DNA of 64,000 nucleotides from Tretioscincus oriximinensis (Eukaryota; Chordata; Lepidosauria; Squamata; Gymnophthalmidae). The notes under the pieces were generated by a model. That model searched no databases, had not been told where the DNA came from, and was given only the letters and a program-made list of their open reading frames with translations. The position numbers and the translations under genes are program-made. Numbering within the stretch: position 1 is the stretch's first letter; every line of letters begins with the position of its first letter. The stretch spans positions 448,828 through 512,827 of the forward strand of contig JAJVDF010000231.1 in assembly GCA_022410635.1 (NCBI GenBank), written 5' to 3'. This document shows, one piece after another, positions 1-11,756 of the stretch.

Positions 1-274
1 GCATAAGTGATGGGAGACTCTATTCAATGAGGTCTAATTATGACATACTGCTTACTGTCTCAGGGCATTTCTGTACTCACCTCCCCATAGTCTAAACCAA
101 AGGACCTGGATCCATCTCCTCCACTGGGTTGGACCATGGAAAGGGGTGGTCTAGGACTGCACCATCTACATGATAGTGCTAGTCCAGACCAGCCCCTATC
201 CGAGCCCCAAAGGGACAAATGTTTCCAACACTGAAGCCACTCGGTGTGAGGCACAAATGTCACAGAAGATAAGA
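1..274. other. No recognised feature
   Basis: Unique-looking AT/GC-mixed sequence; no gene or repeat recognised. Confidence 0.4.
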
Positions 275-512
275 GACAGTCTCACAATCCAGAGACCCAT
301 TCTCGTAGCCCTGTGTTGGCTGTGGAGAGTGCCCGCTACAGGCCTCAGCTTTAGCCAACCCAACTATGCGAAAGCACTCTGCAATTAGGTTAATTGGTAG
401 TGCTACAAATGTGATGGGGAAGTTAGAACAGATGTAAGCCTTTGGGCGAAAACTAACCTTGTAAACTGTTCCGAGTCTGTTCAGATGAGAAGGGCAGGGT
501 ATAAAACCAGAT
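275..512 (+). repeat. Sauria-like tRNA-derived SINE (family A)
   Basis: The copy contains the family landmarks in order: CCTGTGTTGG, GCCTCAGCTTTAGCCAACCC, a CGAAAGCA box, a short A/T-rich link, TAAGCCTTTGGGCGAAAA, and the 3' part GATGAGAAGGGCAGGGTATAAAA. The GCTT-GCCAACC-TTCGAAA core resembles squamate Sauria SINEs. It is degraded relative to the copies near 14 kb and 44 kb. Confidence 0.7.
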
Positions 513-1900
513 TCTTTTTCAGTGATCCATTTCAATGGCATGCTTTGGTGTACCACTGAAATAGGTTCCCTGGTAATCCAAAACATGAAAGTGTGCCTTT
601 TGTACATTTTCACATTATGGACCAGAGTTCATTGGTACACCTCAATATTGAGATCTATCATTAATCCCAACCAAGGCCGGCCTGTTCAGGATTACACTCA
701 TTCCAGCAGATCATTGAAGCTCTCAAAGAATTACAAGAGATTAAGGTATATGTAGAAAGGAAAGTCATACAATCATCTCCCTTTTTAAAGGCAATTATTT
801 TTAGGCTGGGTTATTTCCAAAGGAAGAGAAGATTATTCTGTGGGTATAGAGGCAATTTGTGCATGCTTCCTAGAGGGGCATGCTACAGATTTCATTCGTA
901 ACCTAGGAAAAGTATGGAATTTTGGCATCTGTTTGACACTGGGCCATCTTCCTGAATCCAATGAAGTATCTATATGTAGAGGTTATGGATGGAATGAGCC
1001 TCAGCTTGGTTTGCTGGCAGACGGTCCATTGAAGCACATTCGTGTGCTGTTTCCATGCCTGGAATGGTTAGGCATGGAGTCCAATACTGAATGCCAGATG
1101 AGAACCTGGTTTTCGTTTCGTTTGTAGTCTTAAGAAGACTGCACACGTGTCAGACATCCTTTTGGAACTCTAGCTGGCTTTCTACCTACACAGAGTTTGT
1201 TTCTTAATCCTTTAGATCACTATTTCCCAAAGTGAGTTGCGACTGAACCCCTTGGGCACCATGTAATGAATGGGTTGTGAGGGTCATGAAAGGATTTACC
1301 CCCACATCTTCCTTGTCCCCAATCCTTCCTCCATAGTACTTCCTAGTTCCTGATAGTTACCACCTTCATCCGAGCAGCCAGTCACACTGATACTGTTCAA
1401 ATCTGGATGCTGGGTAAATTCAAGGCCCTATACATGCTATAAAAGACCCTAAAGAATTTGGAAACGGTATTTATTCCCTATAAATCATCAACATTGCTGA
1501 GACTCCCTGGGGAGATTCTGTTTCAGGTGTCACTGAATGTCATCTTGTGCTGGCCTAGGGCACCAACTTTTCTGTGGTGGGGCCCAGTAGCCTGTTTAAA
1601 ATAGGCATTCCCAGTATGAATGAATGTTTGACATCCACACCCAATTTCTAGTATTGTAATTCTGTAGAGTTTTAATTGCTTTTAGCATGGTTTTGAATTT
1701 TGTACACTGCTTTGAAATTTTTTGATACAAAAAATAATAATAATACTAAAATGTTTGAAATGAATAAATGTGCCATTTAATAAGTGATCTGTACAAGATG
1801 TGGACCTGGCCTAAATGGATGTCTGCTGATTTAAATGAATGCTTAGATCTTCGATAAGCATTTTTGACAAAGGATTTTAAAGCTCTTGACATGAATGTAA
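513..1900. other. Intergenic stretch without a gene
   Basis: No coding signal. Around 1219-1330, a CACTATTTCCCAAAGTGAGTTGCGAC-like start resembles the end of old hAT (Charlie-type) elements, but no matching second end was found. The rest is unrecognised. Confidence 0.35.
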
Positions 1901-1935
1901 AAAAAAGAAGACACTTGTGGGTTTAATACTAAGTA

Positions 1936-2100
1936 GAGATCCTGGCCACATTGAGCCTTATTCTGGGCAACTTCTCAAAATAGAAGCCTGTCATCTACAT
2001 GCTAAATTTATGCCCTGCCATATGAGGCCTGCCATAATCTACACTGGCATGTGGATCCGGCCAAATTTTGTACCAAATATAATGCAGAATAGAGCTCGGT
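1936..2100 (+). repeat. Palindromic MITE-like element, GCCTTATTCTGGG family
   Basis: The copy shows GAGCCTTATTCTGGG at its start, AGGCCTGCCATAATCTACACTGGCATGTGGAT in the middle (positions 2024-2055), and a decayed reverse end. Related copies lie at about 20640, 27240, 37280 and 42800. Better copies end in the reverse complement (CAGAATAAG.CTCAGTGGGGAC), so the family has terminal inverted repeats. Class unknown. Confidence 0.5.
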
Positions 2101-2664
2101 TAGGCAATTCAAGAAATTCTTCTTCCTTTTTTTTATAACTTATTTGAATTAAGTGGGTCTGCTGGGGTGTGTAGATTTTTAATTATCTAAAAGCAGAAAA
2201 TGTTTCTGAGCAGCTGTAATTATACTAAAATGGCCTTCTAAAGCAGTTGAACAATGCACAGTTGCTTTTAGAAGTGCTGAGCATTCAATTTTCTACACAA
2301 GCTTCATGTTTTACAGCCTGTTTCATGGACAAAGTATCACAATCTTGCCTTCAAAATAATTGTAAAATAATAAACTGGAGCCATACAGCAAGATCTGTTT
2401 GTTTTCTCTGAACGCTGAAAATTTTCCTTCTTTTTTCAAGGGAGATTGTGAATTGATAAAATGATTTTCATGATGTGCATCTTGGACATATTAAACTCAG
2501 AATTGCTGATTTTTTTTTTACTTGGTTCCAAACCTGCACAACACATTTTGCTAGAAGCAATAATACAACATCTATCCAGTCATTTTTGAGTCTGTTTTGG
2601 GGCTGTGTTCATGCCTAGGGGGAAATCTTAGACTGAATTCAGACACATACTTGCCCAGGGGGTT

Positions 2665-2992
2665 GAAACTGATGGGCAAATGAGTTAGGATAGACAAGGG
2701 AAAGTATTTTTTCACACAGAGAGTCATTGGTATGTGGAATTTTCTTCCAGAAGAGGTGTTGATAGCTAGCAGTCTGGATAGCTTTAAGACAGGATTAGAC
2801 ACGTTCATGGACACCAAAGGTATTAATAGCTACTAGGAGGAATCTCTTGATACTGCCTCTGGAAATACTGAAATATCATTTACTGGGAGTTGACACAGAT
2901 GAACATTTTTGGTGGGCCTCTGTGTGAGACAGAATGTTGGACAAGAATGGCTCTGACCCAATTCAGCAGGGCTCCTCTTACGTTCTTATGTC
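2665..2992 (+). mobile_element. CR1 LINE, 3' end fragment
   Basis: The sequence follows the familiar reptile CR1 tail: TTCACACAGAGAGT, GTGGAATTTTCTTCCAGAAGAGGTG, GGATTAGACACGTTCATGGACA, and finally ATTCAGCAGGGCTCCTCTTACGTTCTTATG. It is 5'-truncated and non-coding. Confidence 0.85.
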
Positions 2993-3589
2993 TATCTCAC
3001 AGCATGTGTACCTTTGCCAGGTTTAGTCCCCATGGTGCAGGACCTCTGGAGAACTGCTGTTTAGCAGTCCACAGTAAATGTGTGGAGCAATCTGGCTCCT
3101 TAGCAAAAGGTTGGACAATTTGTGGAGCAGAAGTCATATTCATGCCATTTCCATCTAGACAAAATATGGAATGGGCTCTTAGATCAGCTCTCCTGGCCTA
3201 GGGAACAACATCCTGGGGGAATCTGGAAGCATCACTGGAGCAAGATAACACTTTTTATGATGTTTACACCTGTTTGGAGGGAAATGCATGTTTGGATAGG
3301 ATAGCTTTGTTATACAATAATTTAAGAATGTGACCAAACATTTTCATTAGTATTATTACATGGCTCCCATGAGAAAAGGTGTGCTAATTCTTTTTTTAAA
3401 AAATGTATCCATAAATTATACATAACATGCAAATTCTGGTGCTTTGAAATTTAATGGTTTCTTAAAAAATAAAAAGGGAACATACGATATTTGTTTCCAT
3501 ATGTGAAGAAAAATTACCATGCCCAATGCTGTATTTTGTTTTACGTGTAAAGAAAGAATACATAGCCTGTGTTCAATTCAATTTCCTCC
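2993..3589. other. No recognised feature
   Basis: AT-rich intergenic sequence with no gene or clear repeat. Confidence 0.4.
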
Positions 3590-3850
3590 TCCATTTTCTT
3601 CCGAGAGATTGGATTTTGAAGCCCTGTGTTGGACATGGAGAAGGGTGAGCACCTTCTACTAGCCTGAAGCTCTACCCAACCCAGCATTCGAAAGCAAGAA
3701 TTGCAAGAAATTGCAACAGATTGCAAATAAGTAAATAGGAACCACCACAGTGTGGTAGAGAAGGTTGAATGTAAACATTTGGTCAAAAAATAACTTTGTA
3801 AGCTGCTTTTGAGTTCCTTCGGGTGAGAAAAGTGGGGTATAATATTATTA
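3590..3850 (+). repeat. Sauria-like SINE (family A)
   Basis: Shows GAAGCCCTGTGTTGGACATGG, AGCTCTACCCAACCCAG, TTCGAAAGCA, repeated GCAAGAAATTGCAA, then GGTGAGAAAAGTGGGGTATAA at the 3' end. It is followed by an A/T-rich tail with TATTATTAATA units. Confidence 0.8.
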
Positions 3851-4030
3851 ATAAATATTATTAATATTTATTGATAAAGCGCCATCAGTGTATATGGCAT
3901 TGTACACCACAATAAAATACAAGCAATTATATAAAACAGGTAAAATACAATCAATAAAACATACACAAATAAAAATCAAGCAATAGTAAAAACAGTTAAA
4001 ATAGTAAAACACAGTTAAAATGTTCTCCTA
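3851..4030 (-). repeat. LINE 3' tail-like AT-rich fragment
   Basis: TTATTGATAAAGCGCCATCAGTG followed by ACAATAAAATACAAGC-type A-rich sequence resembles the minus-strand 3' UTR of an L2/CR1-clade LINE. Weak. Confidence 0.35.
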
Positions 4031-4955
4031 TGGTATTATAAGCTTTAGAAAATAGTAATAAAAACCCAGTTCTTCTTCTCTCATGGATTACACAGGCAGC
4101 ACTGTGGAATATCAGTGGTAGGTGCGTGTGGGATTCCAATTGTTTTAGTCCACAATAATCCTAAAATGTGGACCAAAACAGTCATGTGAATGCAGCCCAA
4201 GCCTTTTTTATTTTATTTTACTAATCTCTAGTTTTGGGGACTGCAGATAAACTGAAGACGCTTTAAGAGAGATCAGATCTGGGTTTATTTGAGAAAAGTG
4301 AAGTGGGGATCGATTTGGTCTTTAGCACTTTTCCTTGAGACAAGGTTGGAGGACAACCCATATTTCCCTTTTTTAAGGATCCTTGTGCCATTGATTATCA
4401 AAGTAAACGTCTGCCAGGCATATCATCTTCTCAAGAGCAGCAGCAGTTACTAGAGGCAAGTAAGTGGGAGGGCAGCTTCAGATCTGTAGTCAATGCAGGA
4501 ACATGAAGCAGATAGCTCACTTTGTTTACATGTTGGTCTGTAACCTACCCTACTTTCTCCCTTCTATCAGTGGCTGTTATCAGTTCTGATTACATGCCTG
4601 AAGCCCTGTACTAAAATGGCTTTTTGACCTGGATGTTGTCCAAGTGAGAGCCCTCTCGTTTTGCTTGCAGAAACAGTCTAAAATAAACACTGCAAGCCAA
4701 CATCGGCAGTTCCTGTCTATTTTCAGCAAGAGTTCTGAAATCGGATAAACTTCCATTTCTTTCACTCTCTTCCAAGCTGTTTCCTCAACAGCCTCACTTT
4801 GGGTTGCCAACTGGTTGGAAGAATGCAGCTGGGTTGGAGCTGCTCCTGATCCTTCAACAGCAACCTGATCTGAAACCAAGCTGAGAGCATTTTTACAGGC
4901 ACGGAGTTAAGCTTTCTCATTTGCTACTGTTGGCCAGACATCAATTCTGGAGCTG
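4031..4955. other. Intergenic stretch without a gene
   Basis: No coding or repeat signal I can name. The 99-codon frame on the minus strand at 4580-4879 has no recognisable domain or splice context. Confidence 0.4.
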
Positions 4956-5430
4956 TCACATACTTATTTATTTGTACTTATATCCTGCCCTATACTCAAA
5001 GATCTCAGAGTGGCCAACAATAAAGAACAATAATACAAAATTGGCTTATTAAAACAGTATCAAAACAGTATCTGAAGGTGGGAAGAAAAATGGCATTTCT
5101 TCAACCAAAGACCAGGTCAAAGATCTTCTAAAAGAATACAATGATAGCTACTGATACTCTCCGAGGGGGGAGAATGTTCCATAAACTGAGGACAACTACC
5201 GAGGATGCCCTCCCTTGGGTTCCCACTCCTTTTGCTGTTGAGAGGGGCAGTACAAACAGGAGGGCCTCCCCTGCAGATGTTATGGCATGGGCAGGTTGCT
5301 ATGGGAGAAGGCCTTCCTTTAGGTATTTGGGGCCCTGTTATATAGGGGTTTATAAGGTAAAGTTAACATTTTGAATTGGGCACACTAACAGATTGGCAGT
5401 CAGTACAGCTCTTTCAAGACGGGTATTTTA
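4956..5430 (-). mobile_element. L2-clade LINE, 3' end fragment
   Basis: Read on the minus strand, this is the C-terminal end of the ORF and the 3' UTR, finishing in AAATAAGTA at 4956. It parallels the better copy at 50820-52062: the same GGTCTTGAAAGAG, TACAACCAGGAGG and GGTCAAAGATCTTC landmarks recur, and the same tail with GCAGGATATAAGTACAAATA. The coding part carries frameshifts. Confidence 0.75.
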
Positions 5431-5793
5431 TCTTTAGGGTTATGGATTGTTTCTAATAAAACACATGTTCTATACAAGTTCCATCTAGGAAGCGTGATTT
5501 CTGCACTTTCTGCAAATCACTCTAGAAAACTGTTGAAGCAAGCAGATTTGAGACGTGTAGATAATTTCTGGCCTGTGATACCTATTTGACTTGCCAACCT
5601 GAGGGGTGGGGTTGTTTTTGGAGAGAGGTTCAGATCGGGGCTGTAGAGCAGTACATAAAACATTTGTCTCTCCAATTCTGCCTTCTTACTTATGCTGCTT
5701 CTGACTTCTTTGCACAGTCCCTGTCAAAGACTTGGATACGCCATTTCATGCAGTTCATCAAAGCTATGAAAGAAGACTTTGAAGACTCTAAAG

Positions 5794-5960
5794 CAGTGCT
5801 TCCCAAACCTTTTTTTGGCCCATGCCCCACCTCAGTACCTCTAAAATCCTGATCATCCCCACACCCCATGACATATAATTCTTAACATGTATTCAAAAAA
5901 TGAACTCCTATTCACATGATGGAAGCCTAAATTCACCATTAATAACTCATTCTTGACTGG
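5794..5960 (+). mobile_element. hAT-like element end (fragment)
   Basis: CAGTGCTTCCCAAACCTTTTTTTGG is a typical terminal repeat of hAT Charlie-type elements, followed by CCATGCCCCACC. The other terminus was not found, so the size is uncertain. Confidence 0.5.
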
Positions 5961-6739
5961 CTCTTTCTATACTGGACCTTTTTCTCCTACACTGGCATAA
6001 TTTAAGAATAATTCTTGTTGTGCAATACTGCCATCTGCTGCTTTATGTTGTAAGTTTATTTTCAAATGGTCTCAGAAGATCAATGTCCATTCACCAAATT
6101 ACGTCTTTTGTTGCAAGAGGTGGCAAGAAAAAGAAGATTTAGGCACTTGGTTAAAGACGATGAAGTGTTTTTCCTCCTGTGATAGTTTGATATCCCCCCC
6201 CCCTCAAAAAAATAACAATTCTGGATGAATACACAATCCCTAGACTAATCTGTCTACACTTCTTATCACCACCTAAACATTTGTAAAACTACTATTAGCC
6301 CAAAGATAAAGCATTCTAACAGGATGATATCTAATGGTCAAAGCCTTCACTGAAAAGATATATCAAGTTATAAGGGTATTGGCAGGGGACTGGTTAACCT
6401 TTGTCTACATGTTCACTAAAGGGAGGTGGACTTCAGAGCCTATGTGGTGTGTGGCTTGGATAGATTGGTCAAAGCAACTGGTGCCCTTGATTAGCCATAT
6501 TTCAAATATGATACCTATGTCACTTGACTTGTTTTCACCCAATCACAACGCAAGTGGAGTAACTAGGCATGTAGAACACAGAGAGACTAGAAAATAGTCT
6601 TTAAATTCCCTGTTCTTGTGATTATGAAAGACAGGAGGCATTCCTTCCAGCCAGTGGGTGAAAATGGTCTCAAGAGACTATTCTCTGAAGATAAGTACAA
6701 AAAAAGTCCTGAATACTGAGTAGCATTTTCAACAGGAAC
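5961..6739. other. No recognised feature
   Basis: AT-rich sequence with a short C run at 6195-6206. No gene or clear repeat. Confidence 0.35.
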
Positions 6740-6934
6740 AAGGTCCATTAAGTCCAGCAAAGGAGCTAGCAGCACTTTGAGACTAACTTGAGAAAAGTGG
6801 TTGGTATAAGCTTTCGTAGACAGGTCTACTTCTTCAGATGCTGTTTCTCAAGTTAGTCTCAAAGTGCTGCTAGCTCCTTTGCTGGACTTTCTGCTAGACT
6901 AACACGGCTATTTATCTGAAAAAGGTCCATTAAG
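6740..6934 (+). mobile_element. Foldback retroposon with perfect 13-bp target duplication
   Basis: The element (6753-6921) begins TCCAGCAAAGGAGCTAGCAG and contains that segment again inverted (CTGCTAGCTCCTTTGCTGGA), so it folds into a hairpin. It continues to TAGACTAACACGGCTATTT and ends CTGAAA. It is flanked by identical AAGGTCCATTAAG at 6740-6752 and 6922-6934. A 13-bp duplication and an A-ending tail point to LINE-type target-primed insertion. Other copies: 28326, 39770, 46034. Confidence 0.8.
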
Positions 6935-6953
6935 GTGATTCTAATCAACCAAT

Positions 6954-7195
6954 TATGATTTAACAAGGTTGTACCACCCCTCTCAACAGCAAATGGAGCG
7001 GGAACCTGGGGCAGGGCCTTAGTGGTTGCTCCCAATCTATAGAATAGTCTCCCCCTTGAAGTGCGTCAGTCACCATCATTGTACTTTTAGAAGATCTTTG
7101 AAGACGCACCACTTCAGATGCTGTTTTGATATAGGTATGTCAATTTTGTATTGTTGCTTTTATTGTTGGCCACCCTGAGACTCAGCAATATTTAT
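6954..7195 (+). mobile_element. L2-clade LINE, 3' end fragment
   Basis: GTTGTACCACCCCTCTCAAC, the CTCCCCCTTGAAGT region and the tail TTGTTGGCCACCCTGAGACTC-TTTATCTGTT match the L2 3' end seen elsewhere in the window. Non-coding. Confidence 0.7.
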
Positions 7196-7499
7196 CTGTT
7201 TCTGTCCAATTGATTACACATATCATCATATCACATCATCATCTTTTCCCGTTTTTCATGTGGTCTAGTTCTTGCCTGGGGTTCTCATTTCTTTAGCTTC
7301 TTTGGGTCGTGATTGGTTTCCTCCCTTGTCCTCCTTCTGACAGCACGACGATCTCCACCCTTGTTATCGTCCTAACCATCTGCTAGCTGGCTGGCCAGTT
7401 TCATGCTGTGTCATCTTTGTGCTCCTGTGGGCTCCTTTCCTCGTATCCTTTCTGTTCTCTTCTCTAGAGCCAATGTATCCTATAACTATACCCATAGAC
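7196..7499. other. No recognised feature
   Basis: CT-rich sequence beginning with ATCATC-type short repeats (7218-7245). Nothing else seen. Confidence 0.35.
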
Positions 7500-7755
7500 C
7501 TTTATACTTATATTTATACTTATATTTGTACTTGTATCCCGCCCTATAACCGAAGGTCTCAGGACTGCCAACCAAAGGGCGGAACATAGCTTTTGTTGCT
7601 TTCTCCACAACAGACACCCTGTGAAGTAGGTGGGGCTGAGAGAGTTCTAAAGAACAGTGACTGGTTCAAGGTCACCCTTCTGGCTTTCATGGAGGAGTGG
7701 TGAATCAAACTGGGAGACTACCAGATAAGAGTCCAAACTAGCTCTTGGAGCCCAT
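7500..7755 (-). repeat. tRNA-derived SINE with L2-type tail (family B)
   Basis: Reverse-oriented copy. It has TCTTATCTGGTAGTCTCCCAG and GCCAGAAGGGTGACCTTG-type box sequences, CTGAGAG..CACCTACTTCACAGGGTGTCTG, and a tail of GCCCTTTGGTTGGC plus GGCGGGATACAAGTACAAAT. The head resembles squamate ACA-type SINEs. The tail matches the L2 LINE end. Confidence 0.75.
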
Positions 7756-8270
7756 AATTCATGCCTTTATGAATTAGTAATGTACTAGTGCTTCATGATC
7801 CAAGTATTCACCTGCTCTCTACAATTCTATTTAATTTCCCATTAAAAATAAAACCTCAAAGTGTTACATCCTCAAAGCAACTAAACCACAAGTTATATAA
7901 ATACTTTGTTAAAATCGGGAATGGGGAGGAGACATTTTTGTGTGGGAAGATAAAGAGGTAGGTCTTCAGCTGGTGCTTGAAGTAAGATTCCATAGAAGGT
8001 GAGCAAATCCCATTACTGAGAAGACTTAGATGTAGCTAATAACAGGATAGAATTCAGTAATTCTACGGCTAGAGTCACATTGTTACTTCTAATCCAACTT
8101 CAGTCCTGAAGAATTGGACTAAACCAGGAAAAATGTTTTTTCCTGGTTTTATCCATTTCTCTAGAACTGAAAATGGATTAAAAATACACAAGGATTAAGA
8201 GGAGGGGGAGGGGGTCTCTTTTCAAAAGTGATATTCAGTTTCTTCATTCATTTCAAACAGGTACCTTTTT
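7756..8270. other. Intergenic stretch with a short hairpin
   Basis: Mostly unrecognised. Around 8090-8180, the sequence TTCAGTCCTGAAGAATTGGACTAAAC and a decayed inverted counterpart form a palindromic unit. Related pieces occur near 27065, 34165 and 40840. Confidence 0.35.
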
Positions 8271-8461
8271 ACGAAAGTGGTTCCCATTTATCTACTTGCA
8301 GTCATTTGCAATTTCTTGCAATTCTTGCTTTCGAATAGCTGGGTTGGCTATAGCTACAGCCTAGAGGAAGGAGCTCACCCCTCCGCATGTCCGACACAGG
8401 GCTTTGAAACCCAATCTCCCAGAATAGAGACTGTTTCTCAAGCACCTGAGCCATCCATGCC
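8271..8461 (-). repeat. Sauria-like SINE (family A), 3'-truncated
   Basis: Reverse copy with TGCAATTTCTTGCAATTC, TTCGAATAGCTGGGTTGGCTA, and GGGCTTTGAAACCC. The usual 3' third (GAGAAAAGCGGGGTATAA) is missing on the left. It is immediately followed by a family B SINE in the same orientation. Confidence 0.8.
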
Positions 8462-8690
8462 ACTCCACTTTTCTCCACCCAAAAGGAATCAAAGCTGCTT
8501 ATGTAACCTTCTGTCCTTCTCTTCACAACAGAGATGTTGTGAAGAAGATGGAGGTGAGAAACCCCCAAAGAATTGTGACTAACCCAAGGTCACCCAGCCG
8601 GTTTCATGGAATAAAGGAGAATTGAAATGGGAGACTTCCATAGAACAGTCTGATGGTCTAACAACTGGACCAAATTGCCTCTTGGGAATA
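8462..8690 (-). repeat. tRNA-derived SINE (family B)
   Basis: Reverse copy with AAAGCTGCTTATGTAACCTT, GTTGTGAAGAAGATGG, CCAAGGTCACCCAGCCGG, and TTCAATTCT box. Its tail (GGAGAAAAGTGG plus TTTGATTCC) is the family A tail and not the L2-type tail. Confidence 0.75.
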
Positions 8691-9360
8691 TATGTACGCA
8701 AAAGTATTGAGGTCTTTGACTTGTGAAGATGAAAGGCTTCAAATGCCAGAAGGAATAAAGTCCCTGTGGAAAGTTCTTCAAAGTCACACTCCTGTGTAAT
8801 TCACGGTAACACTTGATGTGAACATTCCCACCCAGCATTTGATTAAAACTTCTTGCTTTCACACATACCTCAGCATGTTGTTGCTACCTAATAAACAGCA
8901 TTTCTGTACTGAATTGTGTCAGTCCATAGAAGATGGAGATGCTCATAAAAATCTGTGGAGGAAATTAAATTAAATGATTCAACTAAGCAGCACTGCAGCT
9001 AGTAACAATAAAATGAGAGGGAGCATGGCATTAGACGTCTCTCCATCTTTCTCCCCTTCTCTCCTATAGAGATCTCTAGAAACGACAGCATGCAATAAGC
9101 AATTTGCCACAGAAAGAAAACATGGAGGAATTATTTCAACAAATGCAACGCAAATGTTTCAGCTAACCCTTTTGACAGGTCGCTTGTGTGACAACAGAAT
9201 TAGAAGAATATATAAGCTCTGCAAAAGCAACTAGGTTTTTATTCCTGAAAGGCCATCAGAACATACCTGGTTGACATAGTCTGGAAACTTTTTGGAAAGG
9301 AGGAGCCCATCACAGCAAAGGTTGGCCATCAGGATGGCAATCCAAGGAGTAGGCTGAAGG
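8691..9360. other. Intergenic stretch without a gene
   Basis: No gene or clear repeat recognised. Confidence 0.35.
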
Positions 9361-9451
9361 TAGGCTGACCAGATGCCCCCTTTTTTTGGGGGGGGGACCC
9401 AGTTTGGGGGTGTCTACCCCACCCTCCTGAGGAAAAAAATAATTTAAAAAT
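9361..9451 (+). mobile_element. Truncated hAT-like element (TAGGCTGACCAGAT family)
   Basis: Begins TAGGCTGACCAGATGCCCCC and runs through GTGTCTACCCCACCCTCC to the poly-A middle, where it stops at the 3' end of the CR1 LINE. The second terminus is absent on the far side of the CR1, so the rest was lost. Confidence 0.75.
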
Positions 9452-10640
9452 AAGAACATAAGAACATAAGAAGAGCCATACTGGATCATGCCAGAGCCCA
9501 TCTAGTCCAGCATTCTGTATCACACAGAGGCCCACCAGATGCACCTGGGCAGTCTGGACAGAGGAAAGCAAAATCTACAACTGTTCATGACTCCCTGCAA
9601 ATAGTATTTCAGGCGTCCTGCATGTAGTTCCATCCTGGAGGCAACATACAGACATCCATCCTAGTACCCATTTATACCCTTGGTGTCCATGAACCTGTCT
9701 AGTCCTGTCTTGAAACTATCCAAGCTGTTAGCTACCACCATCTCTTCAGGAAATAAATTCCACAGGCTGACGACCCTCTGGGTGAAAAAATACTTTCCTT
9801 TGTCTGGTTTCACTTTTTTACCCATCAATTTTAAAGGAGTGCCCTCTGGTCCTTGTGTTGTGGGATAGAGAATTTTTTTTCTCTATTCACCGTATCCATC
9901 CCATGTATGATTTTGTACACTTCAATCAGATCACCTCTCAAACGTCGCCTTTCGAGGCTGAAGAGGCCCAGACATTGCAGCCTGACTTCGTAAGGGAGGT
10001 GCTCCAGACCCTGGATTATTCTTGTTGCCCTTTTCTGCACCTTCTCTAGTTCCACAAAATCCCTCTTGAGATGTGAGCAGAACTGAACACAGTATTCCAA
10101 GTGTTGCCTCACCACAGATTTATAAAGAGGCAAAACAACATTTGCTGACTTGTTTTCGATTCCTTTCCTAATTATCCCCAACATGGAATTTGCCTTTTTT
10201 GATGCTGCTGCAAACTGGATTGACATCTTAATCGAATTGTCCACCAACACCCCAAGATCCTTTTCTTGCTCGGTTACAGAAAGCTTGGTTCCCATCAAGT
10301 GGTAGGAGTAGTTGGGGTTCTTTGCCTCAATGTGCATGACCTTGCACTTGCTTAAATTGAAGTGTATTTGCCACTTTGATGCCCACTCACCCAATTTCAA
10401 TAGATCACTCTGGAGCGCCTTACACTCATTTTCAGTTTTCACTACCCTGTTATCAACGAACTTGGTTACTTCACTATTTACCTCGGCATCCAGATCGTTT
10501 AAGAATATATTAAAAAGCAAAGCTCCCAGTACAGACACCTGGGGTACCCCACTTCTTACCTCTTTCCACTCAGAGAACTGTCCATTTATTACTACCCTCT
10601 GTTTTCTGTCTTTTAGCCAGTTTCCAATCCATGACAAAGT
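9452..10640 (-). pseudogene. CR1 LINE, 3' part with broken reverse transcriptase
   Basis: On the minus strand an uninterrupted 268-codon frame (10637-9831) encodes the C-terminal half of a CR1 reverse transcriptase: GNWLKDRKQRV, SGVPQ, LLFNIFLNDL, KDLGVLVD, KKANSMLG, LEYCVQFCSHLKRD, LEKVQKRATR. The catalytic F-A/V-D-D box reads FVDN (residues 60-63), so the second Asp is lost, and the SGVPQG box reads SGVPQV. The enzyme is therefore expected to be dead although the frame is still open. The 3' UTR follows (9830-9470) and ends in repeated AAGAACAT units, the usual CR1 terminus. The 5' part is truncated at about 10640. Confidence 0.93.
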
Positions 10641-11756
10641 CTGTCACTGTTGAACACTTGTTACCAGGAAGGCTTTGCCAGACTAAACAACAGCAAGCCT
10701 CTATTCTAGGATCAATTCTGGAAAAATACATGATGTGGAAAGGGTCTGAAGGAGAACGAGTCCTTTTACCAAGCATTGAGAGTGCGTTGATATGATGTGC
10801 AGAGTCTTCCCAATACCTTTTACCTGGATTTAAATCCCCACTCTTCCAAGAAAGCCCACAGATTTATGACCTTGGATCAACTATAACTTCTTAGTCAGAG
10901 CTATTTTGCACAATTGTTCTTGCCACAAATGCCACAAGGTGCAGTATAGATAGGTGGGTGGTTTGTTTGTTTGTTTGTTGGATGGAAGGATGGACGGATG
11001 GACAAGAAGGAAGGCTGGTTCCATAGNTACAGAATCTACAGAGATGCAAGAATAAATGAGCTGTGGAACTTAAACGCTTCTCTTTTTTCTTGGTGACATA
11101 TTCTTGAGTGAAGTTTAGCTCCTGGTGACTTTGCAGACACGTCCAAATTGGAGATTTTTGTCAAAACAAGTGGCTTTCCATTAATATTTTCTGCGGTAAT
11201 GCTAAGGATCAGCTTGCAACATTCTGTTCTACTAGGATAGTTGTGTGTCCAAGTGACTTATGGTCACACTTGGATGTGTCCCTGCTTAGGCACAAATTTT
11301 CTTATCTGGAACTCTCTTCTCCGCTTAACTGGCATTAAGATACACAGGCAAGACAGAGTTCGGAGTTTACCACATGGTGGCAGTCATGTATTTTTTTTAT
11401 AGCGCCCATGGTTTAAAATAGATGTAGACCTAGGGATTTACAGCACTGTGATTTATTCATTCCCATTCTATTATGGTCACCATTCCTTGAAGTGTCTGAA
11501 GATTTAAGACCGGGGTTCTCTGGGTGGGGTGAGAATGAGGGCAGCTGGGGCCTTATGTCCCATCAAGACTTTTACAAAATGCATTTTCAAAATATAAAAT
11601 ATTCCCCCTACTTTAGGCTTAAAAAAAGATCAAACAACACTTTTGTTTATGTTTGATGTAATTCTGTTTACCTCACAATTACCTCAGTGTGCTAGCCTTG
11701 TTAATTATGCAAGGAACTTTTACTTTCTAATGCTGTTGAAGAAGTTCTAAAATAAA
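10641..11756. other. Intergenic stretch with short tandem repeats
   Basis: Contains a (TTTG)n run at about 10958-10979 followed by GGAT/GGAC units to about 11003. Otherwise no gene or repeat recognised. Confidence 0.4.

Noticed and set aside
10312..10653. 113-codon + strand frame
   Set aside because: Antisense of the CR1 reverse transcriptase.
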